From: Aldehydirespirator sp965261105 | GTDB taxonomy: Bacteria > Actinomycetota > Acidimicrobiia > Acidimicrobiales > Aldehydirespiratoraceae | DNA length: 64,000 nucleotides | NCBI GenBank assembly: GCA_965261105.1 | Contig: CBDHCM010000006.1 | Coordinates: 2,914,001-2,978,000, forward strand | Direction: 5' to 3' | Shown: in pieces, positions 33,514 through 43,467 of the stretch | How positions within the stretch are numbered: the first letter of the stretch is position 1 | Layout of the letters: the number at the start of each line of letters is the position of its first letter | Notes under the pieces: generated by a model | The model's database searches: none | What the model saw: the letters and a program-made list of their open reading frames with translations, nothing else | Told to the model about the DNA's origin: nothing | Translations under genes and position numbers: made by a program

Positions 33514-34662
33514 ATGACTGTGACACAGAAGGAGACGCTGGAGGCGATGCAGGTGCTGTTGTCGGCGGGGGTGCCGGTGCTGTTGTGGGGAGAGCCGGGC
33601 ACGGGCAAGACCGCCACCGTTGAGCGCTACGCCGTTGAGGCGGGCTGGTCGATGGAGCCTTTGATCGCGTCGCTGCACGATCCGACGGACTTCAGTGGGC
33701 TGCCGATGCGCAACGGCAGCGCGGTGGTGTATGCGCCGCCGGAGTGGGCGTGCCGCGTCGCTGAGAACGCGGGAGTGTCGCTGGTGTTCCTCGACGAGAT
33801 AAACACCGCCACCGCGGCCACCCAGAACGCGTTGATGAGAGTCGTGCAGGAGCACCGCGTCGGCTATCTGCACCTCGGTGAGCGGGTGCGGTTCGTCGCC
33901 GCCGCGAACCCTCCCGAACAGAACAGCGGCGCATGGGACCTCTCCGCGCCGCTGGCGAACCGGTTCGCTCACCTGGACTGGCCGCTGCTGCTCACAGAGT
34001 GGAAGGCCGGCTACCTCGGCGGCTGGCCCAAGCTGATCCCCCTTCACATTGACATCGCCGCCGTCGGCGAGCACGACGTGGCCTTTCACCGCGAGCAGCA
34101 GAGCGAGTTCCTGACACGGCGTCCGCAGCTGCTGTGCGACGTGCCCGACCCGTCGGCGTCGCCGCGGGGATGGCCCTCGCCGAGATCATGGGAGCGTCTC
34201 GCCTACTGCACAGCCCTCGCCGAGACCGCCGACGCCGGCGGCGCGACGCGTGCGCTGATCACCGTCGCGCTCGTCGGCGAGGCCGCCGCCGCGGAGTTCC
34301 TCGCCTACCTCGAGAACCCCGACCTGCCCGACCCCGGCCACCTGCTCGCTGACCCCGACCGATTCGCGGAGCTCGAGCGCACAGACCAGCAACTCGCCGC
34401 GCTCAACGCCGTCGCCGCTGTCGCTGTCGAAGACCCCGAACGCTGGCGCGACGCGTTCAAGGTCTGCATCGCCGCCGCGCGTGCGGGCGCCGCCGACGTA
34501 GCCGCCGCTGCGGCGATGCGCCTGGTCGAGCACAAGCCCCCCACCGCGAGGCTGCCCGCCGGATATGAGGCCTTCAGCGGGATCCTCACCGAAGCAAGCC
34601 TGCTCACCGACACCCACACCGGCACCGGCGACGGCGACGATGCCGGGGACGGCTCACCGTGA
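33514..34662 (+). CDS. MoxR-family AAA+ ATPase
   Basis: 382 aa from ATG 33514 (MTVTQKETLEAMQVLL), the first usable start after the upstream stop. Walker A is LLWGEPGTGKTATVERY (about residue 28), Walker B is SLVFLDEINTATAATQNALM, sensor 1 is VRFVAAANPPEQNSG, and the arginine-finger region is APLANRFAHLDWP. MoxR ATPases remodel or activate VWA partners; the following gene is such a partner and overlaps it by 4 bp (GTGA). The Asp/Gly-rich tail is disordered. Confidence 0.88.
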   Translation: MTVTQKETLEAMQVLLSAGVPVLLWGEPGTGKTATVERYAVEAGWSMEPLIASLHDPTDFSGLPMRNGSAVVYAPPEWACRVAENAGVSLVFLDEINTATAATQNALMRVVQEHRVGYLHLGERVRFVAAANPPEQNSGAWDLSAPLANRFAHLDWPLLLTEWKAGYLGGWPKLIPLHIDIAAVGEHDVAFHREQQSEFLTRRPQLLCDVPDPSASPRGWPSPRSWERLAYCTALAETADAGGATRALITVALVGEAAAAEFLAYLENPDLPDPGHLLADPDRFAELERTDQQLAALNAVAAVAVEDPERWRDAFKVCIAAARAGAADVAAAAAMRLVEHKPPTARLPAGYEAFSGILTEASLLTDTHTGTGDGDDAGDGSP

Positions 34663-35993
34663 ACGCCCCCACAGACCACAGCGGTCGAAGCCCCGACGGC
34701 GCGCACTGCGACCCAACACCCGACATCGCCTCAACGGCCGCCCGGGTCGGCGCACAGCCCGACGCGGGCCATGCGCCGCAGCGTCGCAGCGCGGCGCGGT
34801 TCAGCCCCAAGGCCCGTGCACGGCTGCAGGCGGCGCGGCTCTGGATCGCCATCAACCGGCCCTACTACTGCCGGGCGCTGTTCGCGTGCCCGCTGATACC
34901 GGCGCAGTCCCAGCCGACGATGACCATCGCCATGGACCACCAATGGCGCATCTTCATCAACCCCGAATTCGTGGCGTGCAGCACCGTCGAGAAGACCGCC
35001 GCAGTGCTGATCCACGAAATCAACCACGCCCTCAGATCCCACGCCGAACGCGGCCGCAGGACCGCTCACCCCGCCCTGGTCGAGTTCTGGAAGGCCGCGT
35101 GCGAGTTCGAGATCAACGACGACCTCGAAGACGACGGACTCGACGTCGACGACGGGCTGCTGCCGCACCGCTTCGGGCTGCACGCTGGAGAAACCGCGGA
35201 GCGCTATTACAAACAGCTCATAGACGCCGCCGCGTGCGTCGGCGCGGTGCCCGACTGCGGACCCATATGCGCCGCGCACCCCGACCCCGGCCAACACCAG
35301 CTAGACGCCCGCGGAACGCCCGGGCTCAACGGCCTGCAGCGCCAACTGATACGACGAGCCACAGCCACAGCCATCCTCGCACACGACCCCAACGCCGACC
35401 AAGTTCCCATAGGGCTGCACGACTGGGCCGAACACACCATCAACGCCGCCGTCAACTGGCGCCAAGTGCTCGCCAAGGCGCTACGACACAGCCTTCACAC
35501 CCACACAGGCGCCAGCGACTACACCTGGCAGCGCCCAGCACGCCGCCAAGACCCCGACGACGCGGTGATCCGCCCCGCCATGGCCGCCCCCACAGCATCC
35601 ATCACCGTCGTACTCGACACTTCGGGCTCCATGGGCCAACACGAACACGCCAAAGCCTTCGCCGAGATCAACGCCATCTTGACCAAAGCAATCCCCGGCC
35701 AAGCCATCCGCGTCCTCTCAGTCGACGAGGACGTCAACACCGACCAGCACATCACCCAAGCCCGCCAAATCACCCCCGCAGGCGGCCGCGGCACCGACAT
35801 GGCCAAAGGCATCCAAACCGCCGCCCAAACCCGACCCGCGGCCATCATCGTCATCACCGACGGATACACCCCCTGGCCCGAGACCCGACCCGCGGGCGCC
35901 CGCACCGTCATCGCCGCTCTCACTCACACCTGGCTCCTCCACCAAGTCCCCGGCTGGATACAGGCCATCGACATCTCAGACAGCCTCGACTAG
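34659..35993 (+). CDS. DUF2201-type metallopeptidase-VWA protein
   Basis: 444 aa from GTG 34659, overlapping the MoxR stop. The N-terminal half holds AAVLIHEINHALRSHAERGR near residue 125, an HExxH zinc site of the DUF2201 type, and FEINDDLEDDGLDVDDGLLP. The C-terminal VWA domain carries the MIDAS motif VVLDTSGSMG near residue 319 and GGRGTDMAKGIQ. MoxR plus DUF2201/VWA is a known pair thought to act as a regulated chaperone or protease. The added LRV protein makes a three-part system like the vWA-MoxR conflict systems proposed from genome context. Substrate unknown. Confidence 0.82.
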   Translation: MNAPTDHSGRSPDGAHCDPTPDIASTAARVGAQPDAGHAPQRRSAARFSPKARARLQAARLWIAINRPYYCRALFACPLIPAQSQPTMTIAMDHQWRIFINPEFVACSTVEKTAAVLIHEINHALRSHAERGRRTAHPALVEFWKAACEFEINDDLEDDGLDVDDGLLPHRFGLHAGETAERYYKQLIDAAACVGAVPDCGPICAAHPDPGQHQLDARGTPGLNGLQRQLIRRATATAILAHDPNADQVPIGLHDWAEHTINAAVNWRQVLAKALRHSLHTHTGASDYTWQRPARRQDPDDAVIRPAMAAPTASITVVLDTSGSMGQHEHAKAFAEINAILTKAIPGQAIRVLSVDEDVNTDQHITQARQITPAGGRGTDMAKGIQTAAQTRPAAIIVITDGYTPWPETRPAGARTVIAALTHTWLLHQVPGWIQAIDISDSLD

Positions 35994-36240
35994 CGCGGCC
36001 CGCAGGGCTGCAAGTGACCCGCCGCGATCCCAGTCCAGTGCTCACGCCGCCCCAGCCATGACAGCGTTATGGGTTGGCCCCGGTTCGCGAGTCAGCGTCC
36101 CTCGGACTGCCGCCTGAGACCCGCAGACGGCTTTCGGGGAGAAGTCAGCAATAACGCTCATGGTCAAGCACTGATGGAATGCCCGGTGGCGGCGTTGGCG
36201 TCGTCGGCGGTGTGTAGTCGCCGTGCCGTGATGCTGGTGT

Positions 36241-36429
36241 CTACGCGCCGGATCGGGTGCGGGCTGGGTGTCTTACGGCCGGGGTGACATGTTTGTGGTG
36301 CCAAAGCTGGGCGTTGAGCGCCTCCTCAAGCCGGTAAATGGTGAGCAGCTCGCACCAGCTCTTGCCCTGCAGGATGTTGTACACGGTCTGATTGCTCAAC
36401 TTGGCGTCGCGGGCGATGTCCGGAACCTC
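36241..36429 (-). pseudogene. XRE-like regulator truncated by IS30
   Basis: The frame reads DIARDAKLSNQTVYNILQGK, then SWCELLTIYRLEEALNAQLW, homologous to the helix-turn-helix of the regulator at 26318-26821. The N-terminal part is replaced by the IS30 end at 36430. The C-terminal tail is different and short. The 250 bp before it (35994-36240) hold no recognised gene. Confidence 0.65.
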
Positions 36430-36750
36430 GGTGACCTCCACCGGTGGATGCGACAGATCGGCCATGATGGCCGGTTGTCCAAGTCAGCATCCGATCCGGT
36501 GGAGGTTCACAGTATGGCACAGCGCCTCAGCTCAGAGGAACGCGTGCGCGTCGATGAGATGGCGAGGGCGGGCGTCGACGTCGATGAGATGGCCCGGCGC
36601 TTGGGCAGGCACCGCTCGACGGTCCATCGCGAGCTCAAGCGCGGCGGCGGGCGCGGCGGCTATGACGCCGAGGCCGCGCAGGCGGCTGCGGGTCTGCGGG
36701 CTCGCCGGCCCAAGACGCCCAAGCTGGCGGGCGATCCCGTGTTGGCCGCG

Positions 36751-38142
36751 GGGGCGTCCCGTGGAGTGGTGGGCTTTGGGGTTGAGCCTCGGTGGTTAGT
36801 TGCCGGGTGTGAGCTCGGCTGTGGCGATGGTATCGCGCTCGGGGCTGAGGGTGGCCATGGAGTGCTCTGAGAGGTAGCGGCGCTCGGTGGCTTGCCATTC
36901 GTCGTGGAGGTCGGCGAGGATCGCTCCGACGAGGCGGATGGCGGATGCTTGGTTGGGGAAGATCCCCACGACGCGTGATCGGCGTTTGATCTCTTTGTTG
37001 ATGCGTTCGAGGGGGTTGGTGGACCAGATCTTCTGCCAGTGGGCCCGAGGGAACGCGGCGAAGGCCAGCACCTCGGGCTTGGCGTCGGCCATGAGCGCTG
37101 CGACTTTGGGGAATCGGGCGCCGAGTTGGGCGGCGACTTCGTCCCAGGCGGCGTCGACGGCTTCGGGGTCGGGCTGCGCGAAGACGGTGCGGAACACTGC
37201 GGCGGCCATGTGCTGGTGGGTGCGGGGCACCAAAGCGAGCAGGTTGCGGATGAAGTGGACCCGGCATCGCTGGCGCCCGGCGCCCTGGATGGTGCGGTCC
37301 GCGGCGGCGCCGAGCCCGGCGTGGGCGTCGGCTATCACCAGGCGCACCCCGGTGAGCCCGCGGGATCGCAGCGAGCCCAAGAAGCTCTGCCAGAACCCCT
37401 CGCTCTCGCTGTCGCCGATGTCGCATCCCAGGATCTCGCGGTTGCCGTCGGCGCTGACGCCGGTGGCCACGACCATCGCCATCGAGACGACCTGGCTGAC
37501 GCTGTTGCGCACCTTGAGGTAGGTCGCGTCCACATAGACGTAGGGGAACTCGATGTGATCGAGGCGCCGGCCCCGGAACGCCTCGACCATCTCGTCGAGC
37601 CCCGCGCAGATGCGCGACACCTCCGACTTCGAGATCCCCGACTCCGCGCCCAGCGCGGCCACCAGATCATCCACCGAGCGGGTGGACACCCCGGCCACAT
37701 AGGCCTCCATGATGACCGCGTGCAGAGCCCGATCGATGCGCCGGCGAGGCTCGAGCACCGACGGCAACAACGAGCCCTTGCGCAGCTTGAGGATCCTCAA
37801 CTCCACGTCGCCGGCCTGGGTGGCCAACAGCCGCGGCCTGTGCCCGTTGCGCTCATTCACACGAGCATCGCTGCGCTCATAGCGCCCCGCGCCGATCACC
37901 TCGGTGACCTCGGCCTCGATCAGCTCCTGGAGCACCAGACGCACCGCGCCGCGCACCAGCTCCGCGCCGCCACCGGCGCGAAACGTCTCCCACAGCTGCG
38001 CTGTGTCAGTATCAGAAAGGGTCATCGGTGTGTCCTCCTCGATGAGTTGGTGATTTCTTCTCACCGAGGATCACGCCGATGACCCCCCTAGTGGTGGACC
38101 CCAGCGGCTACCTCAAACCCCACCACTCGGTGGGACACTGCC
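36751..38142 (-). mobile_element. IS256-family element, copy B (intact)
   Basis: Imperfect ends GGGGCGTCCCGTGGAGTGG and, inward from 38142, GGCAGTGTCCCACCGAGTGG. Flanked by TTGGCCGCG at 36742-36750 and 38143-38151, a 9-bp target duplication inside IS30. Confidence 0.88.
36796..38025 (-). CDS. IS256-family (mutator-type) transposase
   Basis: 409 aa from ATG 38025 (MTLSDTDTAQLWETFRAGGG), ten bases after GGAGGA. The mutator-type DDE is visible: FPYVYVDATYLKVR (D), VRLVIADAHAGLGAAADRTI (D), and WSTNPLERINKEIKRRSRVV (E). It has a Gln codon where copy A has a stop. Complete and probably active; a likely source of copy A. Confidence 0.92.
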   Translation of the reverse strand: MTLSDTDTAQLWETFRAGGGAELVRGAVRLVLQELIEAEVTEVIGAGRYERSDARVNERNGHRPRLLATQAGDVELRILKLRKGSLLPSVLEPRRRIDRALHAVIMEAYVAGVSTRSVDDLVAALGAESGISKSEVSRICAGLDEMVEAFRGRRLDHIEFPYVYVDATYLKVRNSVSQVVSMAMVVATGVSADGNREILGCDIGDSESEGFWQSFLGSLRSRGLTGVRLVIADAHAGLGAAADRTIQGAGRQRCRVHFIRNLLALVPRTHQHMAAAVFRTVFAQPDPEAVDAAWDEVAAQLGARFPKVAALMADAKPEVLAFAAFPRAHWQKIWSTNPLERINKEIKRRSRVVGIFPNQASAIRLVGAILADLHDEWQATERRYLSEHSMATLSPERDTIATAELTPGN

Positions 38143-38894
38143 TTGGCCGCGGCTGTCGGCGGGCTGCTCGCCGACAGGATGTCGCCGCACGCGATCTCAG
38201 CGCAGCTGCGCTCAGAGGGCCACGGCATCTGCGCGGAGACGGTCTACGCCGCCTGCTATGACCACAGCGGCGCCCGGGGCCTGCCCGAGGGCTCCTGGAG
38301 GCTGCTGCCGCGGCGCTGCCGGAAGCGCAGGCCCAACCGCCGCCACGCGCGAAAGCCCAGCCCGCTGGGCGATTTCAAGGCGATCTCGCAGCGCCCGGCC
38401 AGCGTCGAGGACCGCCGCCAGCCCGGCCACTGGGAGGGCGATCTGATCATCGGCAAGGCCAACCGCAGCGCGGTCGCGACGCTCGTGGAGCGCACCAGCC
38501 GCCAGACCCTCACCGTCGCGCTGCCCCACGGCTACGACGCCCACAACACCGCCGCCGCGGTCACAGCGGCGCCGGCCCGCCAGCCGCGGCACCTGGTCAA
38601 GACGCTGACCTGGGACCAAGGCCGCGAGATGGCCCGCCGGCCCGACATCGAGGCCACCCTGGGCATCGACGTCTACTTCTGTGACCCGCACTCGCCGTGG
38701 CAGCGCCCCACCAACGAGCAGACCAACGGACTGCTGAGACGCTGGCTGCCCAAAAGCACCGACCTCAACGTCGGCACCGTGCGCCTCGCCATCATCGAGG
38801 ACCTGCTCAACACCATGCCCCGCAAGCTCCACGACTGGGACTCAGCCCACAGCGTCTATGCTGCCCTCAGTCGCAACCACCGGTAGAGCTTGCC

Positions 38895-39692
38895 CTCCTT
38901 GCCCTCGTTTTCCTTCTTGTCCTCGCAGACCTGGATGAGCCGTCTAACGATCCCGACGTAGAACTCAAGTTCCACTGGCGCGTCCGCTTCGAACGGTCCG
39001 CTAGGCCATTTCCCCCGCGACAGCAGGTAATCGCAAGGCCGGGCCAAGGGGCTACGGCGCGACGACATGCCCGCTCACAGTAGCGGCCGCCGCGAGCCGC
39101 GGTGACCCGTGCCACAGCCTGTCGGTACGGTCGACGGCGATGGAACTTCATCCCCAGGTCCGGCCTGCTGACGGGTTCAACGCCCGCCAGCGTCGGCGGT
39201 TTCTCGGGCGGTGCGAACTCGGGCGGCGGCTTCGCCGGCTTCGATGTGCTCCAGGCGGGAACTCTCGGAGGGTATCCATCATGCGGGCGTAGCGCCCACG
39301 GCCACTCCCATCTGCGGAGATGACCTCGCCCGCGGGGTTGAAGTCGATGAAGGCGTGGGCCAAGCAACGGCGCATCACCATCTTGATGCGCTGGCGCGTA
39401 CGCCGCAGGGTCTCGGCATTGGTGGTCAGTGCGGCTCCAGGCAGGCGATCCCGTCGGTGGGGCGGATGGCACCGAGGGGCGTTTCCGACAGCGCCACTGC
39501 GTGCAGTTCCAGGCTCCGCAGCCAGAAGTTCGCGGAACCCGAGCCCGGCACGCACCGGTGCTCGTTGATACCGCGCCCGCTCATCGAAGAATTGCGGCAC
39601 CCTGCCATCCGGATGGCGCTCCCGGTGAGCGCAAGGGCATCCGTCCATAACACGCTGAAACCGTCCATAGATCCTGTCATCTCCTCGACCAT
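38895..39692 (-). pseudogene. Degenerate gene of unknown identity
   Basis: Coding-like stretches occur in three successive minus frames: MVEEMTGSMDGFSVLWTDAL (39692 down to 39426), TNAETLRRTRQRIKMVMRRC then LAHAFIDFNPAGEVISADGS (about 39420-39270), and a third around RTARETADAGG. They would line up with two or more frameshifts. No family recognised. The region borders the IS30 end. Confidence 0.35.
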
Positions 39693-40170
39693 GTCAACGC
39701 CCCAACCGGTGCGATCAGCCCGGATATGGGTGCACTAGGCCTTCCCGAGCGAGATCAAGCGAGCGTTCTCCCAGCCGATCTCCACGGCCTGTTCGACCTG
39801 ATTATCCATCGGTCATGCGTGCCTCAGCCACTCGGCGGGACGCTGCCCGGCCCTAGACAGGACACAAGACGCTGGGATGTCGAGCGGGATCCACCGCGAA
39901 CCATTATCCACGACTGGTGCGACAGTCATCGGCCAACACCGTTGCTGGCTGGCTGCATCCATGCACGGCAATACCCCGTCGCTACTACCGGGACTAGGTG
40001 CCGTCTACCTGGAGACCGAGCATTATGAGACCATCAGCTATCCTTGATGATGTCCATCACCCAAAAAGGGAGGAACAGGCACAGCGACCCTAGGCAGCCA
40101 TAGCGACTGACCCACACATCCTCCGGGAGCCTCTAGCGTCAGCGTCCGCGCTTGGCATCGCTTTCCCGCG
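39693..40170. other. No recognised gene; palindrome at its end
   Basis: Nothing coding seen. CGCTTTCCCGCGGGAAAGCG at 40159-40178 is a perfect 20-bp palindrome that leads into the 22-bp tandem repeat. Confidence 0.4.
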
Positions 40171-40252
40171 GGAAAGCGAATCCCGGACTCTAGGAAAGCG
40201 AATCCCGGACTCTAGGAAAGCGAATCCCGGACTCTAGGAAAGCGAATCCGGG
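40171..40252. repeat. 22-bp tandem repeat, about 3.7 copies
   Basis: Unit GGAAAGCGAATCCCGGACTC plus TA, starting at 40171, 40193, 40215 and (partial) 40237. No spacers, so not CRISPR. It forms the last codons of the truncated dprA. Confidence 0.9.
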
Positions 40253-40982
40253 GGTAACCCCCGGCCCGCTTCGACTCCACCACGACGACCACATCGGCCA
40301 GCGCCGCCAGGAGCCGGTTGCGGGCCGGGAAGCGCCAACCCTCGGGCTCGGCGCCCAGAGGCGCCTCGGTCAACAAGGTCCCGGCTGCGCTCACCGAGTC
40401 CCACAGGTCGCGGTTTCCTCTCGGGTACACGATGTCCAGACCGCTGCCGACCACTCCCACCACCGGGGCTCCCTCTGCGGCCAGGGCGCCGCGGTGGGCC
40501 GCCCCGTCGATTCCAAGCGCGAGGCCCGAGACCACCGTCACACCGGCGGAGGCCAGCCCCGAGCCCAGCTCCACGGCCACCGAGCGTCCCGTTGGCGTGC
40601 AGCGCCGGGTGCCGACTACCGCCACTGCGGGCGCCATCGGGTCGGGCACGCGGCCGAGGCGGAACAGGATCGGCGCCGGATCGATGTCGCCCGCGATCGC
40701 GGGCGGATGCAGGGGGCTGGCCGCGGTCGTGACCCAAGCGTCGAGAGCCTCCAGTTTGGCGGCCACTGCGTCGAGGTCGGTGTCGCGGGCGTGCCCATTC
40801 CAGGCGGCCCGCACGTCCTGGTCGGCCACCGAGACTCCGGTGCCGCCCCGCTCGACCTCCTCCCAAACCTCGGCGGGGTCGCGTCCCCCCAGCAGCCGTT
40901 GCAGCCGCCGCGGGGTGGATCGGGGCAGCGAGGCCAGCGCGGCGGCGCAGACCCCCCGGTCAGGCCCGGCCCCATCATCCAT
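40212..40982 (-). pseudogene. dprA: DprA DNA-processing protein, 3'-truncated
   Basis: DprA loads RecA on incoming single-stranded DNA in transformation. The Rossmann fold is clear: AVAVVGTRRCTPTGRSVAVE, VVSGLALGIDGAAHRGALAA, GVVGSGLDIVYPRGNRDLWD and RFPARNRLLAALADVVVVVE. After ESKRAGG the sequence turns into the 22-bp repeat and stops, so the segment normally following (GSLxTVxxAxxxxRxVxAxPG, then the C-terminal domain) is missing. It starts at ATG 40982, overlapping the comM stop by 8 bp. Probably non-functional. Confidence 0.82.
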
Positions 40983-42285
40983 GGACGAAGCCTCCGGCGC
41001 TGTCGAGCCTCATCCTCAACGAGAGTGCGGCCAGCACGTCGGCGACGCGCAACTCAGGGCCTCCGTCGTCGAGATCTCGGATCGTGCGGGCCACCGTGCG
41101 GACCCGGCGCAGTCCTCGCGCACTGAGGCGGCCCTCGGCCAGGGCCTCCCTCAGCACCTCCGTGGCGGCCCTGTCGAGGGGGCCGTGCAGCTCCAGGTCC
41201 GCGCCGGTCAGCTCGCTGTTGCAGTTGACGCCCCGCTCTTGGGCCCGCCGGCGCACATCCGCCACCCGCGCCGCGACCTCGGCGCTCCCGGTGCTCGGCT
41301 CGGTGTCCAGCAGGTCGGCCGGATCGGGGCGGTCCACCCGGACCACGAGATCGAGCCGGTCCACGAACGGGCCGGACAGGCGGCGCTGGTAGCGGGCCAG
41401 CGCTCCGGGGGCGCAGCGGCAGCCGACCGTGCCGCCCGCGCCGCACGGGCAGGGGTTCATGGCCGCCACCAGCAGGAACCGGGCCGGGTGCTCGACCATC
41501 CCATGCGAGCGGGCCACCCGGATCATGCCCTCCTCCAGCGGCTGGCGCAGGGCGTCCAGCACCGACGGCGCGAACTCCCCCAGCTCGTCGAGAAAGAGCA
41601 CGCCGCCGGTGGCCGCGCTCACCTCCCCGGGCCGGGCCCGGGCGGTGCCCCCTCCCACCAGGGCGGCCATCGACGACGAATGGTGAGGGGCCCTGAACGG
41701 GGGACGGGTGATCAGGCCGTCGGGCAGCGCCAGCCCCGCAGCCGAATGGACCCGGGTCACCTCCAGGGCCACCTCCGTCGATAGATCGGGCAGCACGCCG
41801 ACAAGCCGGCGGGCCAGCATGGTCTTGCCCGCCCCCGGAGGCCCGACGAGCATCAGGTGGTGCCCCCCGGCCGCGGCCACCTCCAGCGCCCACCTCGCCA
41901 GGGGCTGGCCCGCAATGTCGGCGAGGTCCGGCTCTGGCTCGGGTGGAGCCACCCGCAGAGCCGCGGGCGGCTCCGGCCAGGGCGCGGTGCCCGCCAGCGC
42001 GTCGAACACCTCGCGGAGCGCCCCGACGGGGCGGACCCGATCGCGGGCCACCAGCGAGGCCACCGCGCCGTCGCGGGCCGCCACGATCACCGAGGAGTGG
42101 TCCATGGCGTCGACCAGCGGCAGCGCGCCGGGCACCGGCCTGACCGAGCCGTCGAGTCCGAGCTGGCCCAGGACGCCGGTGTCGGCGATCGACGCCGCCT
42201 CGAGCTGCTTGTCGGCGACGAGCACTCCGACCGCGATGGCGAGGTCGAGCCCGGCGCCCGACTTGGGCACATCGCTGGGTTCTGC
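40975..42285 (-). pseudogene. comM: ComM/YifB-type Mg-chelatase-like ATPase, 5'-truncated
   Basis: From about 42285 the frame reads EPSDVPKSGAGLDLAIAVGV; in ComM roughly 85-90 residues come before this and are missing. Retained: Walker A LMLVGPPGAGKTMLARRLVG, Walker B GGVLFLDELGEFAPSVLDAL, MNPCPCGAGGTVGCRC, and the C-terminal Mg_chelatase_C part with GRLSARGLRRVRTVARTIRD. A GTG at 42270 could start a shortened product of 431 aa. ComM is a branch-migration helicase for transformation. The break coincides with short direct repeats. The N-terminal Lon-like domain is lost, so function is doubtful. Confidence 0.82.
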
Positions 42286-42289
42286 GTCG

Positions 42290-42405
42290 CATCGGTCCCG
42301 AACATCAGCGGAGAGAGTCCCGGTTTCGGGCAGAGAACTGCCTAATCGGTCCCGAATATCGGCGGAAAGCGCCTAATCGGTCCCGAGTGTGGGCGAAAGA
42401 GTCCC
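42290..42405. repeat. Degenerate direct repeats flanking comM
   Basis: ATCGGTCCCGAACATCAGCG (42290), ATCGGTCCCGAATATCGGCG (42343) and ATCGGTCCCGAGTGTGGGCG (42374) begin three units of about 53, 31 and 31 bp. GAGAGAGTCCCGG and GAAAGAGTCCCG within them recall, in reverse, the CCCGGACTCTAGG of the dprA-side repeat. Confidence 0.75.
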
Positions 42406-42480
42406 GTTCCACAGGTCCGAGGATTGACCTATTGGCTCCAGTCGGGCGGCATATCGTTGGCGTTGGCTGGGGCTGTGCCT

Positions 42481-42586
42481 CACCTCCTTGGGTGCTGGCG
42501 GAGCGCTCATGGTTGAGCGCCCCAAGAGTTTAGCAGGGCCGTTTGGGGAGCTCGGGCCGCATTTCGCAAGGAGTCGATGAGTTGTC
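42481..42586. repeat. Dispersed repeat with a palindrome, copy 2
   Basis: Counterpart of 19671-19793: TCACCTCCTTGGGTGCTGG, the dyad GGAGCGCTC-atggtt-GAGCGCCCC, then GGGGAGCTCGGGCCGCATTT. It stands between the comM repeats and an unrelated region with no clear downstream gene. Confidence 0.6.
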
Positions 42587-43467
42587 GGAAAAGCGCGGCA
42601 GGCCAGTTCGTTCAATGGTCGGAGTCGAGGACCGTCGCGGGACGTGACTCGATATTGGTGGGGATTCCGGTAGTCGGCTGGGTCCGCCTTTGTGCACAAG
42701 ATCCCACCGATGCGCGGTGGCGTGTGCGCGATGGCCGGTTCCAGATAGTTCTGGAATGATCGCCGTCGAGCCACCGCTGCCAGGAGGGAGCACGGCAGTG
42801 GGCGTCAGCGGTGGGGAGCCTCTGCGCCTGTGGAGATGGGTGCTCCTCGGAAATAGTGGCCGGCCTTGGTTGCGTTTGCCACTGCTGCTTGGAGTCGGGG
42901 CATGCTGTTCGCGGCTTGGAGGATTGCGGCGCCGAAATGGCGGCCGAGAAAGTAGGCGTAGAGGGCGTCTTCGTAGTTGAACAGCGATTCGGGGCCGCGG
43001 GCGTTGGTGAATTCGTGTTTGGCTTGGTTGACCGCGATGCGGGTGAGTGCTTCGAGGTCGGCGATCTGGGATGGGTCGAGGAGGTTGTTGACGTGCCCCT
43101 GTGCGATCAACGCGCCGAGGGGCTTCTTGAGTTGGCCTCTGCGCGTGCCATTGCCTCGCAGGGCGGTCTTGATGCAGCCTTCGAGGTGACCGCCGGCTGT
43201 GGTGACGAGATAGCGGCTACGGAGGGGGCTGACATATCCGTCCCACAGGTCCGCTGGCACATAGCGCAACGGTCTGAGCACAGCCTCGTAGTCCTCGTCG
43301 AAGGGATATCTGTAACCCCGGCCCTCATCCCAGATGGCGGTGTGGATCCCCGGTCCGGGAATCTGCCGGTCGGCTTCCACGAGCAACTCGAACACATCAG
43401 GATGGAACGCCGCCTGTTGTTGCTGCATCGTGAGTGCTTGCTGCAGTCTCGGCAGGATGTCCTCTAG

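Larger units (their letters stand above)
36514..38886 (+). pseudogene. IS30 transposase interrupted by IS256
   Basis: ATG 36514 encodes MAQRLSSEERVRVDEMARAG up to GDPVLAA at 36750, where IS256 enters. The frame resumes at 38152 (VGGLLADRMSPHAISAQLRS) and runs through HWEGDLIIG, TWDQGREMA and NEQTNGLLRRWLPKSTDLN to the TAG at 38884-38886. Removing 36751-38142 and one 9-bp duplication restores the gene exactly as in copy A. Confidence 0.9.
36430..38894 (+). mobile_element. IS30-family element, copy B, split by IS256
   Basis: Inverted ends GGTGACCTCCACCGGTGG at 36430 and, read inward from 38894, GGCAAGCTCTACCGGTGG. CTC on both sides (36427-36429, 38895-38897) is a 3-bp target duplication typical of IS30. 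An IS256 sits inside at 36751-38142. The empty IS110 target CAGACCAAC is preserved at 38719-38727. Confidence 0.85.

Noticed and set aside
34565..36061. 498-codon plus frame over the VWA gene
   Set aside because: Arg/Pro/His-rich low-complexity product; the DUF2201/VWA frame explains the DNA.
38895..39472. 201-codon minus frame as an intact gene
   Set aside because: Coding-like segments hop between three frames and the end runs into IS30; treated as degenerate.
40171..40252. CRISPR-like direct repeats
   Set aside because: The 22-bp units are contiguous with no spacers, and no cas genes are present.
41054..42292. 412-codon minus frame over comM
   Set aside because: Shadow frame, Gly/Arg-rich; the comM motifs lie in the other frame.
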